From: Oscheius onirici
Lineage: Eukaryota > Nematoda > Chromadorea > Rhabditida > Rhabditidae
Assembly: GCA_932521025.1 (NCBI GenBank)
Contig: OW051468.1
Location: forward strand, 8,680,064 to 8,744,063
Direction of reading: 5' to 3'
Length of the DNA: 64,000 nucleotides
The notes below the pieces were generated by a model. The model had not been told where the DNA came from and did no database searches. It worked only from the letters and a program-made list of their open reading frames with translations. The stretch's first letter is position 1. Each line of letters starts with the position of its first letter. Shown piece by piece: positions 45,610 to 56,175 of this stretch. The position numbers and the translations under genes were made by a program.

Positions 45610-48600
45610 ATGAAAATAATGATCATTTCGGTTTCTTTAGTTCTTGTTGCCTTCCCCGGTGAGGGAAAGCTGTCTGCAAAATTCTCCCGTCCTCTGCGAT
45701 GTGCACGGAAGAAGAGCTCGGAAGAATCTTCCGAGCAACCTTCCCTCGAAGGCCACTCGTCTTCACAATGGTAGTCTCCTCTTTTCCAATGGAAACTTTG
45801 AGGATCCCATGAGCTGTTTTCCGAATCTGAAAGTCATCGTCTCTAGTGATAACAATTACGCCTTGGAAGTGGACAAGACTGTTCAAAATATGAAGAAATT
45901 CAGCTACAATCCAGAATTGGTCAATTATTCGAAAGAGAACAAGTTTGTGAAGGTGGAAGCTAACGGATTTGTCATGGACAAGGAAACTTACGCCAATCTG
46001 ACTTCAAGATTGGGTCTGGATAGAGTCTCTGTGAATGCAAAAATACAGACTGGAGGTAAGAAAAAAGAAACTTTTATACTTACAGTATCCCTGTAAGTCA
46101 TTCTCCAGATCTATCAACTGTTGCAACTGTAGTAGAAACCCACCCTTTTCTAAAAATACGCAATTTGCGTATGCGCCCTTTTCAGACTAAAGACAGCATT
46201 TTAGACGTTTCCCATGTTCTACAAAGTTGGAGTTCTTGATCTTGCCTACAACTTTGCAGAACATCGGAAAGCTTCAAAATGTCGTCTTCAGTCCGTCAAA
46301 CGCGTGTTTTTGGACAGGGTGTGAGCTCCTGAAATTCACAACTTACGGTATTCCTGTCAGAAACAGAGTCATGTATGTAAACTTTGGTAAAGGCTACACA
46401 CTCCGTGGTTGCTCAAAGTGAGCTCATTACCGTTCAATAAAGGGAGCTCATTACCCCTTTTTCGTCGTTGCGAGACCGGCATAACGCGTAAATGTAGGAT
46501 ACTCAACCAGGATTCTTCATTCGATACACGGTCTCATCTCGAAGTAAATCGCTTACGGTAATTTTGCTATTTTTCGTGAACACACCCGCAGCTCGTTTTA
46601 AACCATACGCTCGTGCATACCTAAGATTATTAGCTAAAAAAAATTAACAAATTTAGAATGCTTCTTCGGTAGCAAGCCCATCCGATATCTGTCTGAGTTG
46701 AACGAGTGTCAAGTAATCATTGGCGATCGTGTCATCTCCGGTTCAATCGTCGCCAAAACTACGAATACAACGCTCAAGGAGATTCGTGGCTGTGTTAGCA
46801 TAACCAAAACTGATCTGGAAGCGAAAGACTTGGACTTTTTGAGCCGGATCAAGACGATTGAGTGTGCCAAGCCGAAACAGTCGGTAATGATGAATAACAC
46901 GAATTTTTGTGCCTCGTCTGCCTTTTTGAGCAGATTCGTAGAAGCTCATTCTAAATTGAGCGATGATGATAAAAACTTGCTGAAGAAAACTGTAGAGGAA
47001 GCCAACATGAACAGTAATGAGTGCAGTAAGAGGGTAGAAAAACAAAAACTGACAAAAATTTCAGATGGACTCCGTTCGGGAGCCGATCTCTTGGAGGACG
47101 AAAGAACGGAATGTAAAGAAGTTTGGGGAGATGTTCATATGAGAGGTTAACTGTATACAAATCTCATTTTAAGTCTGTTTTAAGGAAAGATAATCGACAA
47201 GCTAGGAGCCCTTGAAACGATAAAGGGACGTCTTCTCGTCGATGGATATGCAGGAGCGGAGTGGATATGCAGGAGCTTAAGTTGTTTACCAGCCGTCTAC
47301 GACGGCTGTAGCCGCCCTGGCGCCTGAGGCGCTCAGAATGCCGAAGAATGTTGTCCAAACATTAGATTTTTCGTTCCCGCTCTAACTATAAGTTCGAAAC
47401 TAACTATCTAATCCTAAGAAAAGCTAACTTGTCCTGACTTGTTCGTGGCCTCGGACAAACATAAACAGTCCACAGACATATTGCGCTTTAGTAGTAGAGA
47501 GATTTTCTAGTTTTTTTTACTAACAAGATTTGCAACGCCCTTCCAGCGCTAAAGTTACCTACTTTCTCCAATATATTGAACCATTAATTTTCTGTGTTTA
47601 TTTAACAACGACTTAAATCATGAAAATAAATGCCATAACAAGCGCCAAAAATCAAAATCAGGCTCCCGAAGTTTAATGGACTGTGTGCTTGGTCCCAGCA
47701 CGAACAAATCTACAGTAACCGGCCAGTCAACTTTTTCTGAACACAACGGAAAAATAAAAAAAAACCACACGGTTCATCTATGCAACTATGACTGTCTCTT
47801 TAAAGTATTGTTCAGAGCCAGCTATTGTTATCACGGGAAATGAAAATATCAAAGAATTGGTGTTCCCCGACAGCTTGGAACTTCAATCTTTGGGACGAAC
47901 ACTGCCGAAAATACGGAATAATCCGAACTATCGTGTCAGCAACGCCGATTTCGAAAAGTTAAAGACTGCATATGGAGAGGGACGGCTCGATGTTGATTAC
48001 TTGAACAAAGGAGGTGGGTTCATCGTACAATCATGACGAGTCCTGGTTAGCGACGCTTTTGGCCCACGTAGTATAGTGGTTAGTACTCCACGTTGTGGCC
48101 GTGGCGACGCTGGTTCGATTCCAGCCGTGGGCAACTGTTTTTGCCTTTTCTTATTTATATTTCTCAGAGCTCTTGAACAATTCCAATCTTTGTCCCGCTC
48201 AATTTGCTGAAAAACTCCATTCCACGAGTAACAGCAGGAGAAGAGTGACCGTTTCTGGCAACAAAAAGGCTTGTCGTGAGTCTTTACCAAAATCTGCAAC
48301 AATTAAAACTTTTCGGCCGTTTATTGCGACAGGATCCACCGAGAAGACACTTTTGCCACACATTGTGAGGTCGTAAGAGAGAGCTTCAACATGCCTCTGG
48401 ATGCTGACAATGGCAGTTCTTACATTCGAGCTCTTGTCAGTATTGAACAATCGCTTGGACCGATAAGAATGCGGAAAACAAATTTAACTCACATTGACAT
48501 GTTTAGGAGTCTGAAAAGCATCAAGACGAAGCAGTACAGTAAGTAGATACCTCTTTTTAAAGAGAGCGTATCTCAGAACCACAGCAGATCTACCCTGACT

Positions 48601-49218
48601 TCAGCACTGTTTTATCCCAGAACTGACTTTTGAGTTTTTCAAAGAAACTTTTCTGAAACAAAACAACAACTTTCATCGGATCTTCACAAATCTCCCCTAA
48701 TAATTGCCAATTAGTGCTGCAGACAGACACAGACTTGGGAGCAAATTAAAATGGATTGATTCAGGGTCGGCTCTGGAAATCACGTCCAACCCGGATCTCG
48801 AGTACATCGACTTTCCCAACTTGGATACAATCATCGCTTCCGAAGGAATCTATTTCTTCATCGAAATCAGAAACAACGGAAAATACGTAATGTCCTTCAA
48901 GCAGTACCAAAAACTCGTGGAAAAGTTTGGAGCCGATCGACTGGACAGGAGGATCCGTCCTACGAGTACGGTCTGGCAGTCGGAACCGGTTTTGTTGTCT
49001 TCTTTGTTCTGGCCAGCATTGTCGGACTTCTCGTCTATTTCCTGGTTAAAATGTTGAAGAAAAAGAAGAACAAGTCAAAGGGAAACGAGAAAAAGCCACT
49101 GTTGACAAAAAGCCCAGCTCCGAAGAAAGCGAGCAAGAGTCCGGCCGTGAATACGGCAAAGGGAAAGATGCCGGCCAAATCTCCAGCTCCCGGGGCCACT
49201 CCGAAGAGAAAGACTTGA
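45610..49218 (+). CDS. Insulin/EGF-receptor L-domain (irld-like) membrane protein
   Basis: The ATG at 45610 starts a signal peptide (MKIMIISVSLVLVAFP), probably spliced out of the CCCCG/GTGAGG donor. The following exons carry repeated receptor L-domain segments. These are FEDPMSCFPNLKVIVSSDN, NPELV, YANLTSRLGLDRVSVNAKI; LNECQVIIGDRVISGSIV, LKEIRGCVSITKTDLEAKDL; VITGNENIKELVFPDSLELQ, IRNNPNYRVSNADFEKL; THIDMFRSLKSIKTKQ, and IDSGSALEITSNPDLEYIDF. These are beta-helix repeats as in the nematode IRLD family. The end is one TM (GFVVFFVLASIVGLLVYFLV) and a Lys/Pro-rich tail. The final junction needs an intron at about 48887-48954 or a frameshift (see findings). A tRNA-His lies in one intron. Confidence 0.75.
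46205..46290. repeat. Foldback hairpin element (copy 10)
   Basis: CCATGTTCTACAAAGTTGGA pairs with CTACAACTTTGCAGAACATC. The outer GTTTCCC and GGAAAGC also pair. It lies in an irld-like gene intron. The ATTGGATACTCAGCCAA-type repeat follows at about 46480-46570 (GTAGGATACTCAACCAGG). Confidence 0.75.
47280..47500. repeat. Dispersed repeat copy in irld intron
   Basis: ACTAACTATCTAATCCTAAG, AGCTAACTTGTCCTGACTTG and TTCGTGGCCTCGGACAAACA are the reverse complement of the 37740-37985 repeat. The palindromic CCGTCTACGACGGCTG lies at the left. A GTTACTGTAG-type end (CTACAGTAACCGGCCAG) is nearby at 47711-47727. Confidence 0.5.
48062..48133 (+). tRNA. tRNA-His (GTG)
   Basis: The acceptor stem GCCCACG pairs with CGTGGGC. 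The D arm contains GTATAGTGGTTAGTAC. The anticodon arm is CCACG-TTGTGGC-CGTGG, with anticodon GTG. The T arm is CTGG-TTCGATT-CCAG. The gene is in the sense orientation within an irld-gene intron. Confidence 0.95.
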
Positions 49219-49305
49219 ATATTGACTGAACAAGGTCTATAGAGTAATAAACAGATCAAAGACCAAAATTTGAATTTTTGTTTATTTTCAGAATGTATTA
49301 AAAAG

Positions 49306-50916
49306 TTACTTAAAGTTGAAAACTTGGCTAGCCTTCGGGAAATATTCTTGAAAAATTCTCGTCGTACTCTTCTACAAGCCGAACCAGACATCGCTCCATG
49401 CCATCATGAACTTCCGTTACAACTTCGGCGCCCCTTTCAGCACCAAATGACCTCAAGCCGAAAATTTTGTACGATTCGACCAAATGATGAGTTTCGGGAA
49501 CAATCTGAACGTCCTATATGCTAACTTTTTTAAGAAAACGTACTATTAACGAGTCTCCCGGAACCAGAGTCTCGGACAAATTAATTGAGACACGAACTCC
49601 TGTAGCTCCGTTTTCTTCAATCCTTCCGTTCAGACCGAAAGCCGAAACTTTACGGGAGACTGTGAGCTTGTTGAAGAACTGGAATCTTATATTTTAGCTC
49701 CTTCCAAATGTTCACATTACGTACTTTTATTTTACGTAATATTGCGTACTATATTTGAACGAAATTTCTTAGGGTTTTCGTACGCAATTTGGCGTAACTT
49801 TAACGTGGCCGTGAGCTATATATAAACAAAGTATCCCTTACATTTTCCCCACAGTTGTTAATGACGATTCTGAAGGGACCACTTTCCTCAACTGATAGTG
49901 GTTTTTGGGCGAATGTGAACTGTTCGTACTGTCGAACATAGGTGTAGTTGCAAGAAGAGGCACAGGGCTAGAAAAAAAAGTTTTTAAATTTCACCTTCAA
50001 CTCACGTCATAAGATCGAACTTCATTTGTCTTCAGAATGTGTTGAATGTAATAGTTTGTCAGTAGGGTAACGGTAGAAAGAAAGACGATAACAGCGACCA
50101 GTTTTGCATTGGAAGTGAAAGAAAAAGCAATGTTCGCGACGAGAATGATCGAGTCCAAAAGAAGAAACAAAAATCCCTTATTCCACCAGCCCTCTCGCAA
50201 AGAGAAACGCTCCAATGTCTGAAAAACTATAGAAATGGAAAATGAAGAGATCTACCCTGTGCGGACTGTAGAACAGATAGCCAATGGGCCAGAAATTTAG
50301 CGAATTGATGGAGGATATAATGGTGAAACTGACACAAAACTCGATGTTTATTTTCTGATACTGATACGGTATTTGGCAAGAATTGCTGAAGAAGAGTAAA
50401 GAGATCAGTAGTTTCTGAAAAAGGTTATGAAATGAAGAAAAAGAGCCCGCCTACATGAGCACAACCCTAAAGTTTGGTACTTCGAGGAGAAACCTCAATT
50501 TTTTAGCTCGCGCATACATTTTCCAGCTTTGCTATGTCCTGCAAAGTTATAGTATTTGACGAGTTCTACAACTTTTCAGAACATCGCAAAGCTGGAAAAT
50601 GAATGAGTGCGCTCGAAAATTGAGGTTTTTCTCAAAGTTTCAGGGGCTTTCCTTGATGAAAAGAAGAAAAAAGTACAAAACTCACAGTTCCAAACTCGGC
50701 AATCATGAACAGACAAACAGTCCAAAGCAGACAAGTATCTCCTTTATATCTAGTCGGTCCAGTGGTGTGCACAGGTGGCCGAGTAGGTCTTGTTTCATCA
50801 GAGTGACTAGAACTCGGAATCTGATCATAGTAGTCTTCGGGAATATGAGGACTGGACTTTGGGGAAATGCCTAGAGCTTCTTCATAGGTTGGTGGGGCAT
50901 CGTCTACTCCGATCAT
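49306..50916 (-). CDS. GPTxY four-TM family, member 4 (PPxY-containing)
   Basis: The minus-strand ATG at 50916 gives MIGVDDAPPTYEEALGIS. PPTYEEAL contains a PPxY motif of the kind bound by WW domains of Nedd4-type ubiquitin ligases. A Ser/Pro-rich stretch leads to VHTTGPTRYKGDTCLLW and TM1. After an intron with a foldback hairpin come SLNFWPIGYLFYSPHR and TLERFSLREGWWNKGFLFLL followed directly by LDSIILVANIAFSFTSNAKL (TM3). TM4 (VAVIVFLSTVTLLTNYYIQH) follows. The C-terminal domain has EESGPFRIVINNCGE, KLTVSRKVSAFGLNG, IVPETHHLVESYKIFGLRSF and GAERGAEVVTEV. The stop is at 49306. The exon containing TLERF...LLLD confirms the junction missing in member 1. Confidence 0.72.
50489..50632. repeat. 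Foldback hairpin element (copy 11)
   Basis: GAGAAACCTCAATTTTTTAG pairs with TCGAAAATTGAGGTTTTTCT. The inner CTTTGCTATGTCCTGCAAAG faces ACAACTTTTCAGAACATCGC and CATTTTCCAGC faces GCTGGAAAATG. It lies in the first intron of member 4. Confidence 0.8.
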
Positions 50917-51245
50917 CGCTCTCCCTTTCGGACGAACACTTGGATATTTTAAGGCGGCGACTACGTCACAGAGTTGAAATCGATGACGTAGAAGGGGTAG
51001 CTGCAAAAGTATTGGGAAATTGCGAGTCGGAGATCTGAGGTGAGTCAACTTCTCTAGAAAATATTTATTCTAGGTAAAAAAAATCTCATCCAGGATGTGG
51101 CGAAAACTGGATGAGTGTTGCGGTTAGGACCCCCGATATTTTTTAGACAAAGCATGCAACGACATATCGAAATGATATGATTATCGAAATGAATAAATAA
51201 AAAATCTAAAAATTTGAATGAATAAATAAAAAATCTAAAAATTTA

Positions 51246-52719
51246 TTACTGATTATGACAAGCACAGCCCTCAATTTTATCTGCTCTATACACTTCTACC
51301 AGTGATGCCAACGGATAGAGAGCTTCTTCATTAAAGTTTTTCGATTTTGGTCTGACATTTGTAGGTAGAATGGCTATACTTGTGACAACATGATAGCCCT
51401 TGTCTCTTCCAAATGATCGAAATCCGGGAATTTGTTTTGCGCCGATCATTTCGTGCGTTTCGGGAATTATCTGAATGCGTTAAGTTCAAAATATGTAAGA
51501 TTTGACCAACATCAATTTCCTCGTTCGGCGGCAAATCTATATCGACGGCAAACTTTACATTGATGTCTCTGTCTTCGATACGTCCTCCATATCCGTAAGA
51601 TTTCCAGCGGACAGTTCTTTTGATAAAGACAGCCCCTTGGATTCTCCGGCTCTCAAAATTGGCATTTCTGATGATGATCAAGAAGGGTGAACTGTGGACG
51701 ACTACCAGAACTGGATAATTTCCGGCAGTCTCTCCATATCTTTGAATCTGTTGGTAATTGTCGTTTCGAAAGAAGGGATCGTGGCTGCGATTGTCATAGA
51801 ATATAAGTAGAAGGAGGTTGATCACGTCGATGAGAATTATGCCGGCTCCTAGAAACTGACTGTAGCCTCGTCTCAACTCTCGGATTTTCAGAAGAAACCT
51901 CAATTTTTTAGCACAAACATACATTTTCCAAGCTTATGATGTTTTACAAAGTTGTAGTATTTGACAAGCTCTACAATTTTGCAGAACATCATGAAGCGTG
52001 AAAATGCTTTGATCACGGTGAAAATGTAGAGAATTTACTTCAAGCCGAACATAAGCCATTTGCTGTTTTCACTGTGACCAAAGCGTTTTCAAGTTTTGCG
52101 ATGTTCTGAAAAATTGTAGAGCTTTTCAAATGCTACAACTTTCTTGAACATTATAAAGCTTGAAAATGTATACTTGATCTTGAAAATTGAGGGTTCTTTT
52201 CGATGTTACTCAACAAACCTATATAGCAAGCAATAGAGAGTCGTCTACTATAATTCAAGTTGCCGTCTGTAGCCCCAACGTTGATTGTGAAAACACGTAC
52301 AAAGACTCCAATAATGTCCTGAAAACCATCTTCTCAGTCGTTATGTCAGTCCTTACAAAAATGGCAACGTAGAAGCCGAGGCACTGAAAAGTGTCCTTCC
52401 TCACTTTTTCCGGGATCAGATGATTATTATCCCGTTCTGCAAACTCCCTTTGCCATAAAAATACTGCCCAGATTGCTGAGAAGAAAATATGAAACAACGG
52501 ATAATTGCCTTTCGGCAGGTCCAAATCAATAGCGACAACAACAAATATGCCCAACTTTGCCAGGAAAGTGACAACTGTTGCCACAATGTTAAAGATTGGA
52601 GTCACATTGGATGTCCTATAGCTCGTTGGACCTTTAAGATCGGCGGGTAGTGTATAGGCAGGACGCTCTTGAAGAGCTAGAGGATACTGATGATAGTTTG
52701 GCGGTGAAGGAGCTGTCAT
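51246..52719 (-). CDS. GPTxY four-TM family, member 5
   Basis: The minus-strand ATG at 52719 gives MTAPSPPNYHQYPLALQERP, then LKGPTSYRTSNVTPIFNIVA with TM1. Then come YPLFHIFFSAIWAVFLWQRE (TM2) and VRKDTFQCLGFYVAIFV. After a long intron with two foldback hairpins come GAGIILIDVINLLLLIFYDN (TM4) and VVHSSPFLIIIRNANFESRR. The soluble end follows: FIKRTVRWKSYGYGG, FAVDIDLPPNEEID, IIPETHEMIGAKQIPGFRSF and GRDKGYHVVTSIAI. The stop is at 51246. PSPPNYHQYP near the start is a second PPxY-like motif (PPNY). The third exon region (about 51870-52400) is less certain because repeats lie there. Confidence 0.65.
51893..52198. repeat. Two foldback hairpin elements in tandem (copies 12 and 13)
   Basis: Copy 12 (51893-52010) has TGATGTTTTACAAAGTTGTA and TACAATTTTGCAGAACATCA. 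Copy 13 (about 52076-52198) has GCGATGTTCTGAAAAATTGT and ACAACTTTCTTGAACATTA. Both are in an intron of member 5 and in the same orientation. Confidence 0.75.
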
Positions 52720-53252
52720 GAGTATGTTGGTTCGAGGAGCAGGTGAGATCAGTTGCTGAAAATTATTGACGCAAATGGAGTTTCGTGCGAAGAAATTGGC
52801 GCAAATAGCACAAAGTGGGGGACATTTTTGATGAAAGAACAGCGAGTGAACCTGTGTATATTTAGGAGGCAATTAGAGATCAAACTTCATATTAAAGGAA
52901 GGAAAACTCAGTGACTGTTGGCTCTTTTCGTCTAAACAAATGACTGTGATCCAATCAATAGCATTCAAATCTACTGACCAGGACAACTATACTTTGTTCA
53001 GAAAGTCGCAGACTTACTTACGGACCAAATGTTTAGAAAGTTCTCGATGTGCTGCCTTTTCCCTCACGTTTTTTTTGAATACAAAAGAGTTTAATGGACT
53101 CATTTTGACATTAGAAACCTTGACGCTTCATTAATGAAGAAAATCCTGGTGCTTTCCGCTTTTTTCTCTCTAATATTTGGTTCCGCGTGGAAGCAAAAAA
53201 GTTACGGTGTATCGTCGAACCATACTAACAAAGCGCTTCATTATCAATCGCG

Positions 53253-54774
53253 TCACATACAAAAATGTGGGACTTCCACCCGTGTCTGGGTGAAAACTTC
53301 TACCAGAGCAACGAAAGGCGGATGATCTTCGTGGTTCTCGATGTCGTTCGAAGTTGCCGTGGCAATCGATGTGACCACACTTGCTCCCCGTTCTCTTCCA
53401 AAAGACCGATACCCCATGATTGGAATGGCGCCTTCCATGTGGTGCGTCTGAGGCGTGATCTGAATTATTATATTTTCGCATAAAATTATCAAAATACATG
53501 AATTTCTTGTCCCGGAGCCAGATTGATGTCCAAAATGAAGCAGACAGACTCATTCTTTCGTCGGATACTACAGTAACTTTTCTCCTGCCATTCGACTGTC
53601 CGCTTGACGAAAATCGTTCCGTTGACAAGCTGGAACAACATGGTCACTGTCACTTGAAATCTCTACGTTCTTTTCCTGATTAACATTTTTGATGCTGATG
53701 AGAAAGGGCGAGCTCTGCGACACAGAAAGTACCCGATAGTGACCGGCGTTTTCTTCGTACTTTTTTAACGGGAAATAGTTGTAGCTTCGCTCGAACGGGT
53801 CGTGATGTCGGTAGTCAAAGAAAAAGACCAGAAAGAGACAAAGGAGATGGAGGATTATCATGTGAAGACCTAAGATGAATCACAATGAATCTACATTTGG
53901 TCTTACAGGTCCAGAAGGCAACGTCGTGATGTCTTGCGGCAACATCTTCTTTCAAATGTGCAATCATTACAATCCATGGATAGGCGACAAGGAAGCCAAT
54001 GTCCTGAAAATTTCTTGTGTTAATCATTGTGTTCGTAAACTACATCTCTTTACTAGCAAGGTTTCCATATTTGTCTGACAATGATTCGCGGCAAAAATTT
54101 TGAATTGGGTCCTGACACGATCTGCCTATTTTTGCTTTTTTCGACCCTTTTCACAGGTTTTTAGAATTCTCGTTGTTTTTAATCGATTCAACACCAAATT
54201 CTACTTCAGTTAGGAGTATTCAGGCAAAAAAAAATTGCAGAGAAATCGAATAATACGACAAATTTATTTTTCGATTTTCTCTACAATTTCTTTACTTATC
54301 TAAGGTAACTTTTTTAAAGCATAAAACTAACCACCAAACAGAACCAGAATCCAGACAGATGACAGGGGTCTGTTTTGAAGAAACGTGGAATCTGAAGAAA
54401 CTTTTGGAAAAAATTCTAGCCAACCTTGTGATTATCCTTCTTCCAGATGAATGAGAGCTGCCATACATTCAGAGCCACAACGAGGATCACGGCATTAAAG
54501 ACCAAGTTCTGAATCGGCGTGGCACCATAACTGACCACATCGTCGGCCCACAATATCAAAAAGAGTAAGATTTTCTGAATTATTTTGTCTGGACGCTGAG
54601 AGTCGAAAATCTTACAGCTAACACGCTCCAGACCAGTAGAAAGCAGAGATATCCGATCAGGATGTAGGATCCATGATATCTTATTGGACCTCTGAGTACA
54701 GGAGCCGGAATATCAAGGACTGGAGGCTGCTGGACCGGAAGAAGAGACTGATTTTGGTCGGGAGGTTGATTCAT
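53253..54774 (-). CDS. GPTxY four-TM family, member 6
   Basis: The minus-strand ATG at 54774 gives MNQPPDQNQSLLPVQQPPVL. LRGPIRYHGSYILIGYLCFL replaces GPT with GPI. The TM1 and TM2 exons are followed by FFKTDPCHLSGFWFCLV, DIGFLVAYPWIVMIAHLKED (TM3) and MIILHLLCLFLVFFFDYRHH (TM4). Next come DPFERSYNYFPLKKYEENAG (shared closely with member 5), VSQSSPFLISIKNVNQEK, FVKRTVEWQEK, LAPGQEIH, ITPQTHHMEGAIPIMGYRSF and GRERGASVVTSIATA, with the stop at 53253. The P-E-T-H block has become P-Q-T-H. Members 5 and 6 look like the youngest pair. Confidence 0.7.
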
Positions 54775-55795
54775 CTGGACTGGGTCAAATGACGCAGGCC
54801 TGTGGGTAAGTATCAGCTCGAGGGCAAATTAGATTACAGGGGTTGCCTAGACAGGTGCAAAAGCGGACGGCTAAACGATTGTAGAAGAATAGGATGGGAA
54901 GACAGGGATGATTGAACATTCAATTCAATGTTCAACATTTTAATGTTCAATAGTGTCTTCTGAAAATTTTAGCCACATTGGATCATGGGAAGTACCTTAT
55001 GTCCGCCCCTCTAAAAGTTTTGGAACATTGCGTCTTAATGCAAGAGTACACTGCTAGGCAGTAACGCTAAAGGGATAAGCACGGTATCGGGAATCGCCCA
55101 ACTTTTGATGCATAGCTCAGTCCATTAATGGTTACGACGCTTTTGTCGCGTGGCGGTGTCATACCACCGAACCTCTATGTTTGTTCTTTTTGTCAGGTTT
55201 TACACTCTGAGCTCATATAGTTACCTTGTTACTCTTCGGTCCTAACACTATCTATCTTTCCTTTCTTAAAATCGATTCCAATCGAGGTAAACTTTTTTTG
55301 TGAACAATACTAGATCACACTTGGCGTTTTCCTAAACAAGGATAGCGCCGTCCTCCCAGGGCTAAAGATTCCTTGCCTTCTCCTATCACTTCTTTCCCGG
55401 ACCCTCAGTTAGATAGATAGATATTTCATTTGTCATAAAGGACAAACATTTGGAGGGGGGAAGGGGGAGACACGATATTATGACTTTTGCAAACTTTTGC
55501 AGTTCCAGTTTCCTTTCATTCTTCCCTTACTCCAGTCACCCCCTGTCCCTCCAAAAAAACTACAAGTCGTTAGAACCCTTCGCGCACTTGCTTTTCCTGT
55601 CATGACTTGTTAAAAACTAATTTGCGCACAAAGCTCCCCTCATTATCCTCAGAACTTGAGACACACAGAGACGCGAGAACAATTTAAAGTGGATTAGGTT
55701 TACAACATCCGAGTTTTTCAGCCGACTGTTTTAAAAAGACGGTAGCGGTGTGATCATCAGGTTTAACTGTTTATTGTTAACCAACTTGAATAATT
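54775..55795. other. Intergenic with a degenerate tRNA-like sequence
   Basis: AGCTCAGTCCATTAATGGTT at 55116-55135 with CGGTGTCATACCACCG downstream resembles D- and T-arm pieces, but no full cloverleaf forms. The rest has no supportable ORFs. A short AGATAGATAGATA microsatellite lies near 55409-55425. Confidence 0.4.
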
Positions 55796-56175
55796 TCATG
55801 CAGTCGTACATACCAGCCCATTCATAGGTAAGCCTTGATCAACGAACAGTCCATTTACGCAAGGGAACCTCCACGAAGCACTGGTTCGGTTAACATGCTC
55901 GCGACTATTACAGGATGTTCCGGATTTGTAGCCAATCTTATAGCAGCCGTGAACGTACAAGTAGCAGGTGTACTCATCGGAGGCCCGAACCATTGTGAGA
56001 CGAGCAGTAGCATCACCCGCAGGACAACCCGCCGCTCCTGAAGCCAGGGGTACTGGACAGCCTTCACAACTATCTTAATTGTATTTTTATATGCCTGCCT
56101 CAAAAACCAACCGATATTCGCTCCGCGGACGGTAGAAAAGACAGTCAACAGGACGATAAGTAGCATGTTTTTCAT
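55796..56175 (-). CDS. Small secreted Cys-rich protein
   Basis: The minus-strand ATG at 56175 encodes a signal peptide (MKNMLLIVLLTVFSTVRG). A GCGAATATCG/GTTGGT donor and AATTAAG/ATAGTT acceptor remove about 38 nt. They join in phase to DSCEGCPVPLASGAAGCPAG, then YTCYLYVHGCYKIGYKSGTS, WRFPCVNGLF and VCTTA, with the stop at 55796. The mature protein is about 100 aa with eight or more cysteines. The Cys pairs near the N-terminus resemble nematode C6/DUF281-type extracellular domains, but I do not claim a family. Unspliced, the frame would lose most cysteines, which supports the intron. Confidence 0.65.

Noticed and set aside
55112-55185. tRNA-like sequence
   Set aside because: D-arm and T-arm pieces can be seen but the acceptor stem and anticodon loop cannot be formed, so it is not called a tRNA gene.
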